This document shows positions 9,389-18,942 of a stretch of 64,000 nucleotides of DNA, piece by piece. Below the pieces are notes generated by a model. It saw only the letters and a list, made by a program, of their open reading frames with translations, did no database searches and was not told the origin of the DNA. A program made the translations under genes and the position numbers. Source of the stretch: an uncultured Lachnospiraceae bacterium (lineage in GTDB: Bacteria; Bacillota; Clostridia; Lachnospirales; Lachnospiraceae). Location of the stretch: NCBI GenBank assembly GCA_946552115.1, contig CAMNRH010000005.1, forward strand, positions 45,730 to 109,729. Direction: 5' to 3'. Numbering within the stretch: the first letter of the stretch is position 1; every line of letters starts with the position of its first letter.

Positions 9389-11857
9389 CTAGACCCCTAT
9401 CACCTGTCTCAGTACCCACTTCGCATTGTTCCCTTTATTGTTATAATCATTTCCTTTGATAGTTGTATTATCAATATACACATATTTTCCGCCTGATACC
9501 GTTGGATTATTAGTCGCACAAAGCGGACAGTCAAAACCTGTCCCGCTGTGACTGGCTACCAATGCTTTCGGAATAAAATGCGTTACCCATCCATAATTTT
9601 TTGCTCCTCCGTCATACCGGCTCCATACAAGTACAATTCCAGTATTCTGTGCAGATACCCCCTGGGACAAAGTTATGGACTGCGTTCCATTCATATACAA
9701 CCCGCCGCCGCTGTATAACGACTTATTCGATTTTAACGCGGCAAGCCCGGTATTCACTGTATTAACGCTGCTCTTTAAACTGTTAAGCGTTGCCCCAACA
9801 TAAATGCTGTATTTTTGCAGCCATATATCGCCCGGATCCGAGCTCCCAGATGCATCCGTCGTTACACTAATATTTCCGAAAACGCGGGCTTCTCCCTCTA
9901 TCGTTAATCCTGGCTGCACCACGATGTCATTATTAACCGCTGTCTGCTCCTCCGCCCCGGCAACGAGGGAAAGATATTGTTTTCCCATGTTATAGCCTGT
10001 AGACTTAACCCGGACTAATTTTATAGGAATCTTATTTTCCTTGTCTCCGTTAAGATAGAAGTTAATACCAGTATTTACATATATTTCATCAGCAGTCACA
10101 CTGCCCTCAAAACTTCCAGTAGCCCCAATTAAATTTGCTCCTGAAATGGTCCCGGTAGCTGTAATATCCTGAGCGAATAAATCCTGTACATCTATCTTGG
10201 ATGCATTTATCGCATTGGTCGCTATCTTTTCTGTTGTAACCGCTCCGGCAACCAGCTTTGAAGTTGTGATAGATTCGGCTGCTATCTGATTCGCCGTAAC
10301 ACTGTTTGCCACAATATCCGTTCCATTCAGATACTTCTGATAAACCTCTTTTTCCAGCTCTTCAGCGGAAAGTCCGCTGCTATCCACATTAATCTGATAG
10401 ACAATGGAATCCTTTCCAGTAACCAGCAGGCGGTCTACAGACAAAGTACCTGCATCAATAACGTCTGCATTAATCTTTACGCCTGATAGATAGCCTGTAA
10501 CGTGTCCGTCTACAATCGTTGCTTCTGACAGCAGTCCTACATCTGCCAGAAGAATACCTACATTTGCCTTATCAATATTTGCGGTATCCAGATTTGAAAG
10601 GTCCGCTTCCAGAAATTTCAGCTTCGCAATCTCCGCCTCCAAGGTATCCACTGTAAGCAAATGCATCTTTGCATACTCAGCGCTGATATAATTGGCTTCC
10701 AAATACTCAACCGTAATATCTGTACTCGTTATTTTATCTACGCGCAGCGTCAGCGCTTTCAAATCTTTGATATTGGCCTTATCCGCTTCCAAAAATCCTA
10801 TTTTCGCGACTGCTGCCAGCATGCGCTCCTGAAACTGCTGCATCGGTCCTTTATAATCCCGCTCCGTCTCCTCCTCAGAATATCCCACACAGGAAAAGGA
10901 AGCGGACACACCGCCGTCATAGCTGAATTCCAGCGTCATAGCAGGAACTTTATAAGAATTCTCATTCCCATCCTTTACAACTACAATATCCCACGGATCC
11001 AGCCTGATATCGCCCAGAGGCATATTTACCTCTGATACTGTGTAAGTAAAGCCCTCAACTTCATCATAAATCCGATCTAGCTCCTGTTGTGTCATAAAGG
11101 GATTGGAAATTTCAATTCCCTGTATTCCTGTCCCTGCAGAGATACTGAAAGTATTTCCCTCTTCATCCTGTCCTGTAGAGCAAGTAATACGTCCCAGAAT
11201 AAAAGGCCGCTCTTCATGGGAAAAGCCTCTTGTATTCGACCCGGTTATCTCATATTCCGGAACTATTGTCCACCAGTGAAGCCGTATGACGCCATCACGG
11301 TCAACATTCGCAAATTTTCCATATTTCTGTGCAATGTACATCAATACTTCCCGGTATGTATAGCCCTCCGGTACGCTCATGGGAAGTGGTATAAGCCCCG
11401 TTACGTCAATCGGTACTCCTGTCATTCTGGAAATATCATTTAACACAGTTACTGTATTTACTTCTGACAGAGAACACACATAGATTCCAGAAAGCTTCAG
11501 CATCCGGTCATAGGCTGTGAATTTTGTTTTTCCATTGTCTGTACTGGGTTTTTCCGGTGTGAAGAGGCCCATTGGTATATATTCATACCTGTCTTCCTCA
11601 GAATCCAACAGGAGCCCTATTTCAAGTTCCCATTCCTTTCCTGGTATGGAAATGTCCTGTCTGTCCATTTCCGCCTCTACGCGCTGCGATATCGTGCTTC
11701 CGAGTGTGATATTGTCCGTGCTGTTCGAACCCCCGTAAATCTTAATGGAATTTATTCCTATATCAATAACATCCTCTTTACTGACAAATCTTGCCTTAAA
11801 TCTTCTCCCATCCTCCCGTATCCGCGTGTTGAACAGTTCAGAAGCCTTTAAGTACAT
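9389..11857 (-). CDS. Tail hub/fibre protein (Tal-like N-terminus, long fibre)
   Basis: 822 residues. The ATG at 11857 has GAGGTGAT 5 bases upstream; a GTG at 11866 is the alternative. The first about 330 residues are beta-rich (KFTAYDRMLKLSG, YTYREVLMYIAQKYG, then SNPFMTQQELDRIYDEV) and match the tail-hub part of siphovirus tail-associated proteins. From about 330 to 600 come heptad-like stretches with repeated LEADKANI, FLEADLSN and ITTSKLVAGAVTTEKIATN, a trimeric fibre shaft. The end is a glycine/asparagine-rich head, probably the receptor-binding tip. Confidence 0.75.
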   Translation of the reverse strand: MYLKASELFNTRIREDGRRFKARFVSKEDVIDIGINSIKIYGGSNSTDNITLGSTISQRVEAEMDRQDISIPGKEWELEIGLLLDSEEDRYEYIPMGLFTPEKPSTDNGKTKFTAYDRMLKLSGIYVCSLSEVNTVTVLNDISRMTGVPIDVTGLIPLPMSVPEGYTYREVLMYIAQKYGKFANVDRDGVIRLHWWTIVPEYEITGSNTRGFSHEERPFILGRITCSTGQDEEGNTFSISAGTGIQGIEISNPFMTQQELDRIYDEVEGFTYTVSEVNMPLGDIRLDPWDIVVVKDGNENSYKVPAMTLEFSYDGGVSASFSCVGYSEEETERDYKGPMQQFQERMLAAVAKIGFLEADKANIKDLKALTLRVDKITSTDITVEYLEANYISAEYAKMHLLTVDTLEAEIAKLKFLEADLSNLDTANIDKANVGILLADVGLLSEATIVDGHVTGYLSGVKINADVIDAGTLSVDRLLVTGKDSIVYQINVDSSGLSAEELEKEVYQKYLNGTDIVANSVTANQIAAESITTSKLVAGAVTTEKIATNAINASKIDVQDLFAQDITATGTISGANLIGATGSFEGSVTADEIYVNTGINFYLNGDKENKIPIKLVRVKSTGYNMGKQYLSLVAGAEEQTAVNNDIVVQPGLTIEGEARVFGNISVTTDASGSSDPGDIWLQKYSIYVGATLNSLKSSVNTVNTGLAALKSNKSLYSGGGLYMNGTQSITLSQGVSAQNTGIVLVWSRYDGGAKNYGWVTHFIPKALVASHSGTGFDCPLCATNNPTVSGGKYVYIDNTTIKGNDYNNKGNNAKWVLRQVIGV

Positions 11858-11867
11858 CGGTATCACC

Positions 11868-12221
11868 TCATTCCTGCGGACTTATCATAAAACCAAGCGC
11901 TTCCAGTTCTTCAAACGTAAGACTGTCAAACTGTCCGGAATCACATTTTTCAAATTCAGTCATGGGCACTGTCTGTATTTCACACGCAACATCCATGTTT
12001 AAAAGCTCCGTCAATTCCGTATCTGTTTCTGTCTGTCCCACCGATACATCATCCTGCCGATAGCGCTCTTTCAATTCAAGAAGCTGTTCATTATAGGCAT
12101 CTGCATAAGGCTTTAGCTTTTCATAGTTCAGCTTTATAGCATATGCCAGACGCATCGGCAGTTTCCTTTCCCTTAATTTCCCTTTTATATTGAAAAAGAC
12201 AAGTAAATCTTTATTTTTCAT
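11868..12221 (-). CDS. DUF1617-like phage protein
   Basis: 117 residues, soluble and helical. Residues 15-55 (LRERKLPMRLAYAIKLNYEK, then ADAYNEQLLELKERY) resemble DUF1617 proteins found near phage baseplate genes. The stop nearly touches the ribosome site of the fibre gene. Role unknown. Confidence 0.55.
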   Translation of the reverse strand: MKNKDLLVFFNIKGKLRERKLPMRLAYAIKLNYEKLKPYADAYNEQLLELKERYRQDDVSVGQTETDTELTELLNMDVACEIQTVPMTEFEKCDSGQFDSLTFEELEALGFMISPQE

Positions 12222-12232
12222 TATGAACTCCT

Positions 12233-12586
12233 TTATTTTTCGATGATATCAACTCCCACGCCCTGATACGCCGGAAGCCCGGGCGCATAAGAATATACCG
12301 GATATGTCGGACCGCCCGCGTACATTCTTTTTGTCTTCTGTGCATTGGCTGCTGACGGATCCAAAAACGTGCAGTTAAAAAAGGCCTTTGACAAATGCTT
12401 GTCTATCCTTTCTGTCTCCTCGGGTGTCAGTATCCCCCATTGTATTTTAAGCGTCAGTTTAATAGCGACAAGATCGCCCGTCATATCTCCGGAATCTACT
12501 CTTCCTGTATTTTGTGACCATATTTTTTCCTTATGTATTTCCAGCTTCTGCGGCTCCGGCATCGTTTCTCCGTCAAATTTTAACAT
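12233..12586 (-). CDS. DUF6711-like tail protein
   Basis: 117 residues. The order MLKFDGETMPEPQKLEI, then LKIQWGILTPEETERIDKHL and FNCTFLDP, is the pattern of DUF6711 proteins that follow the tape measure gene in clostridial siphoviruses. A small distal-tail or baseplate component is likely by position. Confidence 0.6.
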   Translation of the reverse strand: MLKFDGETMPEPQKLEIHKEKIWSQNTGRVDSGDMTGDLVAIKLTLKIQWGILTPEETERIDKHLSKAFFNCTFLDPSAANAQKTKRMYAGGPTYPVYSYAPGLPAYQGVGVDIIEK

Positions 12587-12610
12587 TTCTTTTTTCCTCC
12601 CATTTTAAGC

Positions 12611-12632
12611 AGGGGCGCCGAACAGCGCCCCT
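12611..12632 (-). terminator. GC-rich hairpin after the tape measure gene
   Basis: AGGGGCGC-CGAACA-GCGCCCCT has an 8-bp perfect stem and abuts the tape measure stop codon. No U-run follows it leftward, so it is a processing or partial attenuation site rather than a strong terminator. Confidence 0.4.
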
Positions 12633-15600
12633 ACACATATACCGGATTCTCCCCGGTTCTCTTAGTCTCGCTTTTTACATATTCGACAAAAAAATCCACA
12701 ATACGCTTATTGCCAATATAAATATTAAATGACGGAGTTCCTCCATTTCCTGATGCTCTCATAGCTGCTACCACTGCTTCATATACGGCCGGCCCTACTG
12801 CATTTGCAATACCGTTTGTTATCTGCTGATTATTGGCTACAACTCCCTTTCCATTACTGAATTTACCGGCAATCTCTCCGCGGTTCATGTAAAACGGACC
12901 CTCTTCCGGGAATCCGCCTTGCGCATACCATTTAACGTCCATAGTCGGCACTTTAAATTTTTTACCAAGAAATGTTTCGGTCTTAGTTCCAAAAATAACA
13001 TGCGGTAGTTTTATATGAGGAATCGTGATCTTCCAGCTAATAAACTTATTTACCAGCCATTTTTTAGCCTGGCCAAGCACACCGGAAATCTTATCCCACG
13101 CTCCGGAAGCTACTGCCCTGAAAGTAGCAGTTTTACTCTTTACATTGTTAAAGGTTTCTCTTGCATTTCTGGCAATCGTACTCCACGGGCCGCTTGAACT
13201 GGCTTTATAAGTCGCAGATTTATTTCGAATATTCCTTAACAGCTCTTTGGCTTTGTCTCTCAGGGAATCCCAGACCCCTTTTGCTTTTGCGGTAAAGTTA
13301 GCGGTTTTATCTTTAATCTTTGCAACAATATTTTTCACATGGCTCTTTAAAGTTTTCCAATCGCCTTTTGCCTTTGCAGTAAAATTATATACTGTCTTTT
13401 TTGCGGCCTTTTTCAGATTAGAAGTGACTGTTTCAATCGTACTCCATGCCCCTCCTACAAGCTTTCCTGTAAGATTTACAACTGCCGATAACGCACTTCC
13501 GATAAAACTTTTTACCCAGTCTGATACTGTATTCCAGCCTTTCTTCGCAAGGGAAACTCCTACCTCTATTACATCTTCTATCTTTCCGAGTGCTTCTTTG
13601 AACTTTTCAGGCAAATCCTGAAACCATTCTATAATGCCTGCGATATTCTCTTTTAACCCCTCAAGCAGTCCGCTTATGATATATCCGCCCTGTTCTTTCA
13701 TAACAGTCGATGGGCTGTGTATTCCAAAAGCAGATTTGAAGCCCTCAATAATAGGAGTGAAAATATTATCAATAATCCACTTTCCTATCCCCGCAAGCGC
13801 ATCCACTATCCCTTTCAGAAGACCTAAGACGAGATCGCCTCCGCACTCATCCACTTTATCAGAGAAATAATCTTTCGCCGCTACAAAGGCATCTCCTAAA
13901 AGACCTCCTACAAACGATGCCAGGCCGCCGATGGAAGTTCCGATCAGCTCGGAAATTCTGCTCACAATGCCCGACCAGTCAATATTTACAATAAACTCTT
14001 TGACCTTCTCGCCCAGCTGCTTCCAATCTGTATTTTCGATTGCTGTTAGTGCGCTGTCTAAAACCCCTTTAATGCTTTCAGATAATGTTTTTCCGGCTTT
14101 CGAAAAATCAACGGTACTAATTGTCCCGTTAATAGATTCCGAAATGGACGTTCCGAACTTCTTCCACTTAAACGTAGTAACAAAGGTATACCCTATGTCT
14201 ATAGCCGTATTAATGCCTTGACCGAAAGAATTTCCTGCCAGCTTCCAGTCTGTAGTCTTCATGAATGAATTCAGAGTAGTCGCAATCCCGTCCGTAATAT
14301 TTCTGACGGTTTCCCGGATCATCGTCCAGTCCAGATTTCCAAGAGCCCCGTTAATTCCGTCTCCTGCTGCCTTTCCAAGACTGTCCCAATGGAAATTAAC
14401 AGCAAATGTATTCGCTGTCTCAAAAGCTGTATTGAGCCCCTCAGACAGCGTCCAGCCAACAAGCCCCCAATCCGTAGCTTCTATAAATCCATTTAGGAAC
14501 GTGGCCACGCTCTTTGCGATTTTATTACAGGTAGACTGTATTTTCTCCCAGGGTATTTTCTCCAGAGCAGCATTCAGCTTTTCGCCGACCATAGTGCCAA
14601 TTTCCGTAAAATCTGCATTTGCCCATGCATCTTTTATCATTTGGCTTAAATTCTTGATTCCGCTGGAAACACTTTCTGTTTGGAACATGTCCCCGCCTCC
14701 GGAACCACTGCCGGCGCCTCCGCTTCCTCCGGAGCCGCTTCCGCCATTTTCGTCAGGAGCATTCAATGCATTAATCTGGTCAAAGCCCATCAGGCTTTTC
14801 TTATATTTTTCCGCTGCGCTTTCCGCTTTCTTCGTCGCGCCTGCCGCCGCATCCGCGCCAGAAGCCACGCCTCCCAGACTGTTGGCAAAATCTCCCGTTC
14901 CTTTGCTTGCCCTGATGTAGGTGGATTGTCCGGTGATTGCTGCAAAAAACTGTCCTACCGCATTGATCGCTCCTACAAGATAGCCTATGAATGTATCTAA
15001 AATCGGCGTTACCACATTCAAAATCGGAGCAAATGCCGCCGCAAGGCTGTTTTTCAACTGTGTCAGGCTATTCATAAGAGTGGATAAATTCGCATTTGCA
15101 CGGGAACTATATCCTGCAAGGTTCCCGAATCCCTCTTTCATTGCTGCCAGTCCCGACATGAGAGCCATCGAAACCAGCATAAATTTAGCGGTTCTTGCTA
15201 TCTGTCCCAATCCTGAAGTAAGACCGGAAGCGGAATTTCCTGTCTGCTTTAACCCCTGGCCAAAGCGATGAATCGACGGCAGCCCACTTTTAAATTTCTG
15301 AATGAGTGAACCGAACACACCGCTTGCTTTCCTGATTGCAGGCCCTACCTTTAAGAGGACTGCCCTCATGCTCTCAAACGCCTTTTTCCCTATAAAAGAA
15401 GACTCTTTCGCAACCCTCCCGATTCCCGGAATACTTCCTGTCACTTTTGCTACTGCGCGATTGAGTTCTTTTACTTTCTGAACAGCGGAAGACATCGACG
15501 CGTCTGCCACTGCACCCGCCGTTTTGGCCCAGCTTTTATTATCAAGGCCCCCTGCAAATTCTACATCCTTATTTGTGGCTTCCATGTACCGGCTTTTACT

Positions 15601-16077
15601 TTTATACTTCTCTAACTGCCGTTCTGCAGCTGCGATCTGTGCAGTTATATTCTTCCACCGATTGCTCTCCTGACTGACGCCGGATGCTTCCATCTGCTTT
15701 TTCTTATTATTCAGGCTGTTCAAATTCTTTTCAGCCAATTCAATGTCATCACATACAGCTTTGTAATCATCTGTGTGAACCTTTATCCCTGCTGCCAGCT
15801 GGGCCTCTTTTACATAATTCTGCATATGATAAGATGCCTCATCCATGAACTCCCCGCTTTTTGCATCCGAAAAGGTCTTTTTGATTAATCCCGTCATATT
15901 CCGAATCTGCTGCCTTGTATTATTTTCATCTATAACCTGCATTGGTTTCCCAGGCTTACTTATGTCTTTCTGCATGGAAGCCGTACTTTGCTTAACAACG
16001 TTTTTCGCCTTATCCATCTCTTTCTTCAGCGGCTCCATCGTCGCATCAATAATAACTCGCAGTGTTTCCAAATCCAT
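12631..16077 (-). CDS. Tail tape measure protein
   Basis: 1148 residues. The ATG at 16077 has AGGAGG 9 bases upstream; one at 16083 is too close to that site. The layout is an N-terminal coiled coil (to about 190); a hydrophobic stretch around 295-380 (MLVSMALMSGLAAM, FIGYLVGAINAVGQFFAAITG); a Gly/Ser linker (GGSGSGGSGGAGSGSGGG); repeats containing TDWxLxG and NGxIxxxDW (about 490-680); and C-terminal repeats of about 32 residues (FTAKAKGDW, FTAKAKGVW, YKASSSGPW, FRAVASGAW). These fit a tape measure that sets tail length and leaves through the membrane on DNA injection. Confidence 0.9.
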   Translation of the reverse strand: MDLETLRVIIDATMEPLKKEMDKAKNVVKQSTASMQKDISKPGKPMQVIDENNTRQQIRNMTGLIKKTFSDAKSGEFMDEASYHMQNYVKEAQLAAGIKVHTDDYKAVCDDIELAEKNLNSLNNKKKQMEASGVSQESNRWKNITAQIAAAERQLEKYKSKSRYMEATNKDVEFAGGLDNKSWAKTAGAVADASMSSAVQKVKELNRAVAKVTGSIPGIGRVAKESSFIGKKAFESMRAVLLKVGPAIRKASGVFGSLIQKFKSGLPSIHRFGQGLKQTGNSASGLTSGLGQIARTAKFMLVSMALMSGLAAMKEGFGNLAGYSSRANANLSTLMNSLTQLKNSLAAAFAPILNVVTPILDTFIGYLVGAINAVGQFFAAITGQSTYIRASKGTGDFANSLGGVASGADAAAGATKKAESAAEKYKKSLMGFDQINALNAPDENGGSGSGGSGGAGSGSGGGDMFQTESVSSGIKNLSQMIKDAWANADFTEIGTMVGEKLNAALEKIPWEKIQSTCNKIAKSVATFLNGFIEATDWGLVGWTLSEGLNTAFETANTFAVNFHWDSLGKAAGDGINGALGNLDWTMIRETVRNITDGIATTLNSFMKTTDWKLAGNSFGQGINTAIDIGYTFVTTFKWKKFGTSISESINGTISTVDFSKAGKTLSESIKGVLDSALTAIENTDWKQLGEKVKEFIVNIDWSGIVSRISELIGTSIGGLASFVGGLLGDAFVAAKDYFSDKVDECGGDLVLGLLKGIVDALAGIGKWIIDNIFTPIIEGFKSAFGIHSPSTVMKEQGGYIISGLLEGLKENIAGIIEWFQDLPEKFKEALGKIEDVIEVGVSLAKKGWNTVSDWVKSFIGSALSAVVNLTGKLVGGAWSTIETVTSNLKKAAKKTVYNFTAKAKGDWKTLKSHVKNIVAKIKDKTANFTAKAKGVWDSLRDKAKELLRNIRNKSATYKASSSGPWSTIARNARETFNNVKSKTATFRAVASGAWDKISGVLGQAKKWLVNKFISWKITIPHIKLPHVIFGTKTETFLGKKFKVPTMDVKWYAQGGFPEEGPFYMNRGEIAGKFSNGKGVVANNQQITNGIANAVGPAVYEAVVAAMRASGNGGTPSFNIYIGNKRIVDFFVEYVKSETKRTGENPVYV

Positions 16078-16114
16078 ACTCATTCACCTCCTTTCATACA
16101 AAATCAGAGAGCGC

Positions 16115-16483
16115 CTACTCCGACGCTCTCTGATGGTTCTTATATTCATAATATTGTCTTCTTCGTTCCTTGAACGCTTCAAACTCCTGTCTCTGCCTGC
16201 TTTCTTCAAACAGCGCCTGCTCCTCCTGAAAAAGATCTGGATATGTATCCCACGGATGTGGAACCGGATAGTCCTTATCCCATTTTGACATGATATGATC
16301 TGCTGTCCATTCTGAAAGCTGATAAATAAACAGAAGCTTTTCTTTCGTCTGATATTGCCTGACACGTTTATGGCTTTCAAGCATATCTAATACCTCTGCA
16401 AGGGAACTATTCCAGAATCTTTCAATAGGAATTCCAATATCCAGGGCATCCTGATAAAGATAATAAATTCTCTCAGAGAGCAT
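16115..16483 (-). CDS. Tail assembly chaperone, downstream part (T of G/GT type)
   Basis: 122 residues, helical and very charged, rich in aromatic residues at the end (RRRQYYEYKNH). Its ATG overlaps the stop of the preceding gene as TAATG. The frame is also open upstream of this ATG back to a run of seven T in the preceding gene, so it can be made as the tail of a frameshift fusion. It lies directly before the tape measure, the classic place of lambda gpT-like chaperones. Confidence 0.7.
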   Translation of the reverse strand: MLSERIYYLYQDALDIGIPIERFWNSSLAEVLDMLESHKRVRQYQTKEKLLFIYQLSEWTADHIMSKWDKDYPVPHPWDTYPDLFQEEQALFEESRQRQEFEAFKERRRQYYEYKNHQRASE

Positions 16484-16950
16484 TAAAGTATCGTATCGTC
16501 CAACTCCTCCATCTTGTCGATCAGCTCTTCCGCCTGATTTTCTGTAAAAAAACCAGATACCGCCATTGTCGGCATAATGACATCTGATAACAATTTCACC
16601 TGGCTCCCGCCATTGGAAAGATATCTGTCGTAAATGTTTTCGACCGTCTTATACTTCGTCCCATGATGCCACGGATCCATAGCGGCCTGAATAATGGTGA
16701 GCATAACACCGAGCCGCGGCATGCCATCCGCAGATATGATGTTTAACAAATTGCATCGATATTTTTCCTCAAGCTTTGTAATCATCTGCGTAGTAAGCTT
16801 CAGTCGGTATTCCTGCTCCCCTACTTTCCAATAATGAAACTGCTTCCGGACTTTTTTTCTCGCTTCATCAATATCTGTTATTCCATCTGCCCCGGAATTA
16901 TTCTGTGTTTCTTCAAGACCTAATTCTTCATCCAATCCATCTATGCCCAT
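16483..16950 (-). CDS. Tail assembly chaperone, upstream part (DUF6096-like)
   Basis: 155 residues. YWKVGEQEYRLKLTTQMITK followed by LEEKYRCNLLNII is characteristic of clostridial phage tail chaperones (DUF6096-like). An AGGAGG ribosome site lies 9 bases before the ATG. The codons for GFFTENQ (about residues 132-138) contain T7 in the frame T TTT TTT, a slippery heptamer. A -1 slip there gives a fusion with the downstream 122-residue protein. Confidence 0.7.
   Translation of the reverse strand: MGIDGLDEELGLEETQNNSGADGITDIDEARKKVRKQFHYWKVGEQEYRLKLTTQMITKLEEKYRCNLLNIISADGMPRLGVMLTIIQAAMDPWHHGTKYKTVENIYDRYLSNGGSQVKLLSDVIMPTMAVSGFFTENQAEELIDKMEELDDTIL
16546..16552 (-). promoter_or_regulatory. 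Slippery T7 heptamer for -1 frameshift
   Basis: On the minus strand GG-TTTTTTT-ACA is read GGT TTT TTT ACA. After a -1 slip the codons TAC AGA AAA TCA GGC follow, and the frame stays open through 16483 into the downstream chaperone gene with no stop. This would join about 134 residues to a linker of about 21 residues and the 122-residue protein. Confidence 0.6.
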
Positions 16951-16964
16951 ATTTTCCTACCTCC

Positions 16965-17378
16965 TTATACACTTGGATCTTCATATGTAAAATCACTCTG
17001 TACAGCCATCGTAACCTCTGTATCGACAACGCCGTTTACCCCGCCCCCGGTACGCTTGATCGACACCTGCGCATCGTATGTAGTTACCGAGCCGTCTGAC
17101 AGGGTTTCTCTAAACTTCAATACCTTATTTTCAGTTGCTGCTGTCCTTAACACGCGGTGTACTGCTGTCGGAGAATTATTTTTATACTTAAATTTGTATT
17201 TCATATCTCCAACATCGCCAATTCCATTTTCATACTGCTTATTCTTATCTTTTAGTCCGGTGTTGTCCACCTTTTCGGCTTCAACACCTAAATCCGGAAT
17301 TTCCTTTAATCCCTCAAGCTCAATCCATGTCTCTGAGCCTTCTTCACGATATTCTAATGTTGCGCCATTCGCTAACAT
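16965..17378 (-). CDS. Major tail tube protein
   Basis: 137 residues, beta-rich. It starts MLANGATLEYREEGSETW and has LKEIPDLGVEAEKVDNT and later MKYKFKYKNNSPTAV, the pattern of siphovirus tail tube proteins of TP901-1/lambda type. It is placed between the tail terminator and the tail chaperones. It polymerises into the tube around the tape measure. Confidence 0.8.
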   Translation of the reverse strand: MLANGATLEYREEGSETWIELEGLKEIPDLGVEAEKVDNTGLKDKNKQYENGIGDVGDMKYKFKYKNNSPTAVHRVLRTAATENKVLKFRETLSDGSVTTYDAQVSIKRTGGGVNGVVDTEVTMAVQSDFTYEDPSV

Positions 17379-17392
17379 CTGTTTTTCCTCCT

Positions 17393-17764
17393 TTATCTAT
17401 TCCAATATACCTGTTCTGTATCATTATCAATAATCCCTTCATAACGCATCACTTTATGTCTGTATCCTGTAATTGTCGGATCATCCATACATTGCGTCCG
17501 GACAAGCCCTAATCCTGACAGTGCTTCATCTACTGATACCGCTGTAGAAGACGTGCTTTTATCGTCCCAGATGTCAATTCGATATCTGAGCTGTGATTTA
17601 TCCTCACTCGCCCGTTTCCCGGAAAAGGTATGCTCATATACCTTATTTTCTTCTTCGATATATTGTATTGCCGGTAATTTTGAAAAATCATTCGGATATT
17701 GATCGGATACATGGTCAAATCTATCGTTCAGCACTGCAAAAATCTTATCTTTTACATTTATCAT
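17393..17764 (-). CDS. Tail terminator/completion protein
   Basis: 123 residues. The sequence MINVKDKIFAVLNDRF, followed by a mixed alpha/beta region (RYRIDIWDDKSTSSTAV, then VMRYEGIIDNDTEQVYWN), is typical for the short tail-terminator genes between HK97-gp10-like and tail tube genes. It overlaps the preceding gene by 4 bases. Assignment is mostly by position. Confidence 0.6.
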   Translation of the reverse strand: MINVKDKIFAVLNDRFDHVSDQYPNDFSKLPAIQYIEEENKVYEHTFSGKRASEDKSQLRYRIDIWDDKSTSSTAVSVDEALSGLGLVRTQCMDDPTITGYRHKVMRYEGIIDNDTEQVYWNR

Positions 17765-18288
17765 TTCGCCAGTCCTCCGATAATGTCGCTTATGCTGTGA
17801 GAAATAATATCCATTACATCCTCCTCATTATCTTTCAGGGCCGGATACAGGAAAGGATCTGCTGCCTGCCCGCTTATCTGGTAAAATCTTCCTTTTTCCG
17901 TATCAATGAAAAACCAGTGATACCTTTCTGCATCTGCCTGGCTCACCTGACTTTCATGAACCCACCACGGACTCTGTGTATATGCCGGAGTAACATTCGG
18001 TGAGATTCCCGCATGGCTTGTCTCTCCTTTTGGCCCTGTCCCGAACTCCTGATATACGCCCTGAGGTGCATTTGTATATACCTCTCCATGCACCTCCATC
18101 CCCTTTATGCGGATATCTGTAAATATTTTTTCCCGGAGTTCCCCGGTATTTACATGCGCTTTAAGCTTGGCGGCGCTTTGCACAAAAGAACACGCTCTCG
18201 CGACCGCCTGCCCTAAGCTCTGTATATCTGCCGTCTTGCTTAATCCTATGGACAAACGCTCTACTCCGTTTATTTTCACACTAATCAC
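17761..18288 (-). CDS. HK97 gp10-like head-tail protein
   Basis: 175 residues. AHVNTGELREKIFTDI followed by YTNAPQGVYQEFGTGP is the usual core of HK97 gp10-like proteins (a Tyr-x-x-x-Glu-Phe-Gly-Thr motif). The C-terminus FLYPALKDNEEDV also fits. It joins the head to the tail during assembly and overlaps both neighbours by 4 bases. Confidence 0.8.
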   Translation of the reverse strand: MISVKINGVERLSIGLSKTADIQSLGQAVARACSFVQSAAKLKAHVNTGELREKIFTDIRIKGMEVHGEVYTNAPQGVYQEFGTGPKGETSHAGISPNVTPAYTQSPWWVHESQVSQADAERYHWFFIDTEKGRFYQISGQAADPFLYPALKDNEEDVMDIISHSISDIIGGLAK

Positions 18289-18653
18289 AGCTTTTTCACC
18301 TCCAAAAGAAGCGATTGGTACGGTTTTATGGAAATAATGCGGTAATCCGGCCTTTCTCTGGCGTGGATACGTATTCCGTCGTTTTCCTTTAACTGTATTT
18401 CTCCAATCTGATATATTTCTATACCCAGCTTCTCATCATGTACAACGGAATATTTTCCCTCGACCTTTACATTCTGTATACGGTTCACTTCATTTCCATA
18501 CTGGGCTATCTGAAGTTTACTGGACGCGGGCCATACAATCGCTTTTAGGGCCTTTCCCTCGGCATAGTTTTTACATGGCCCGCCCTCTTTATCGATTTCC
18601 ACTGTCAGAGGATGGTAAAATATCTGTTTCCTCCTGTTTCTTTTCAAACGCAT
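18285..18653 (-). CDS. Head closure protein
   Basis: 122 residues, with a basic N-terminus (RLKRNRRKQIFYHP) and then beta-rich text with GIRIHARERPDYRIISIKPY. Position between the connector gene and gp10-like gene, size and a YRIISI...-like end fit a siphovirus head-closure (SPP1 gp16/HK97 gp9-like) protein. Confidence 0.6.
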   Translation of the reverse strand: MRLKRNRRKQIFYHPLTVEIDKEGGPCKNYAEGKALKAIVWPASSKLQIAQYGNEVNRIQNVKVEGKYSVVHDEKLGIEIYQIGEIQLKENDGIRIHARERPDYRIISIKPYQSLLLEVKKL

Positions 18654-18942
18654 GTCCGCCGCACCTCGCTATTCTTGCACTTACAATCATCTTCCTGATG
18701 GGTTCCGAAATCGCCTCAAAGGTATGGCTTTCCCCGCCCTCTGAGCGGGATTTTTCACCCTCCGTTCCAAGCCGGTTATACTCAATCAGCGCAATTTTTC
18801 TTGGAAGAGATGAAAGCTTTTCCGGAAGATATGTCCTGTTGGTTTCCATCAGGACAAAAACTTCCGCGTCTTCAAGCAATGACTTTAACAGCTCTTCATT
18901 CTCTTCCTCAGTCCGCATTTTAAGCCATTCCAGATTATCCAT
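18589..18942 (-). CDS. Head-tail connector (Phage_connect_1/gp15-like)
   Basis: 117 residues from the ATG at 18942; a GTG at 18954 is possible. LLKSLLEDAEVFVLMETNR, then LSSLPRKIALIEYNRLGTEG and SEGGESHTFE, is the pattern of short helical head-tail connector proteins that add to the portal ring. It overlaps the next gene by 65 bases, an unusually long overlap. Confidence 0.65.
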   Translation of the reverse strand: MDNLEWLKMRTEEENEELLKSLLEDAEVFVLMETNRTYLPEKLSSLPRKIALIEYNRLGTEGEKSRSEGGESHTFEAISEPIRKMIVSARIARCGGHAFEKKQEETDILPSSDSGNR

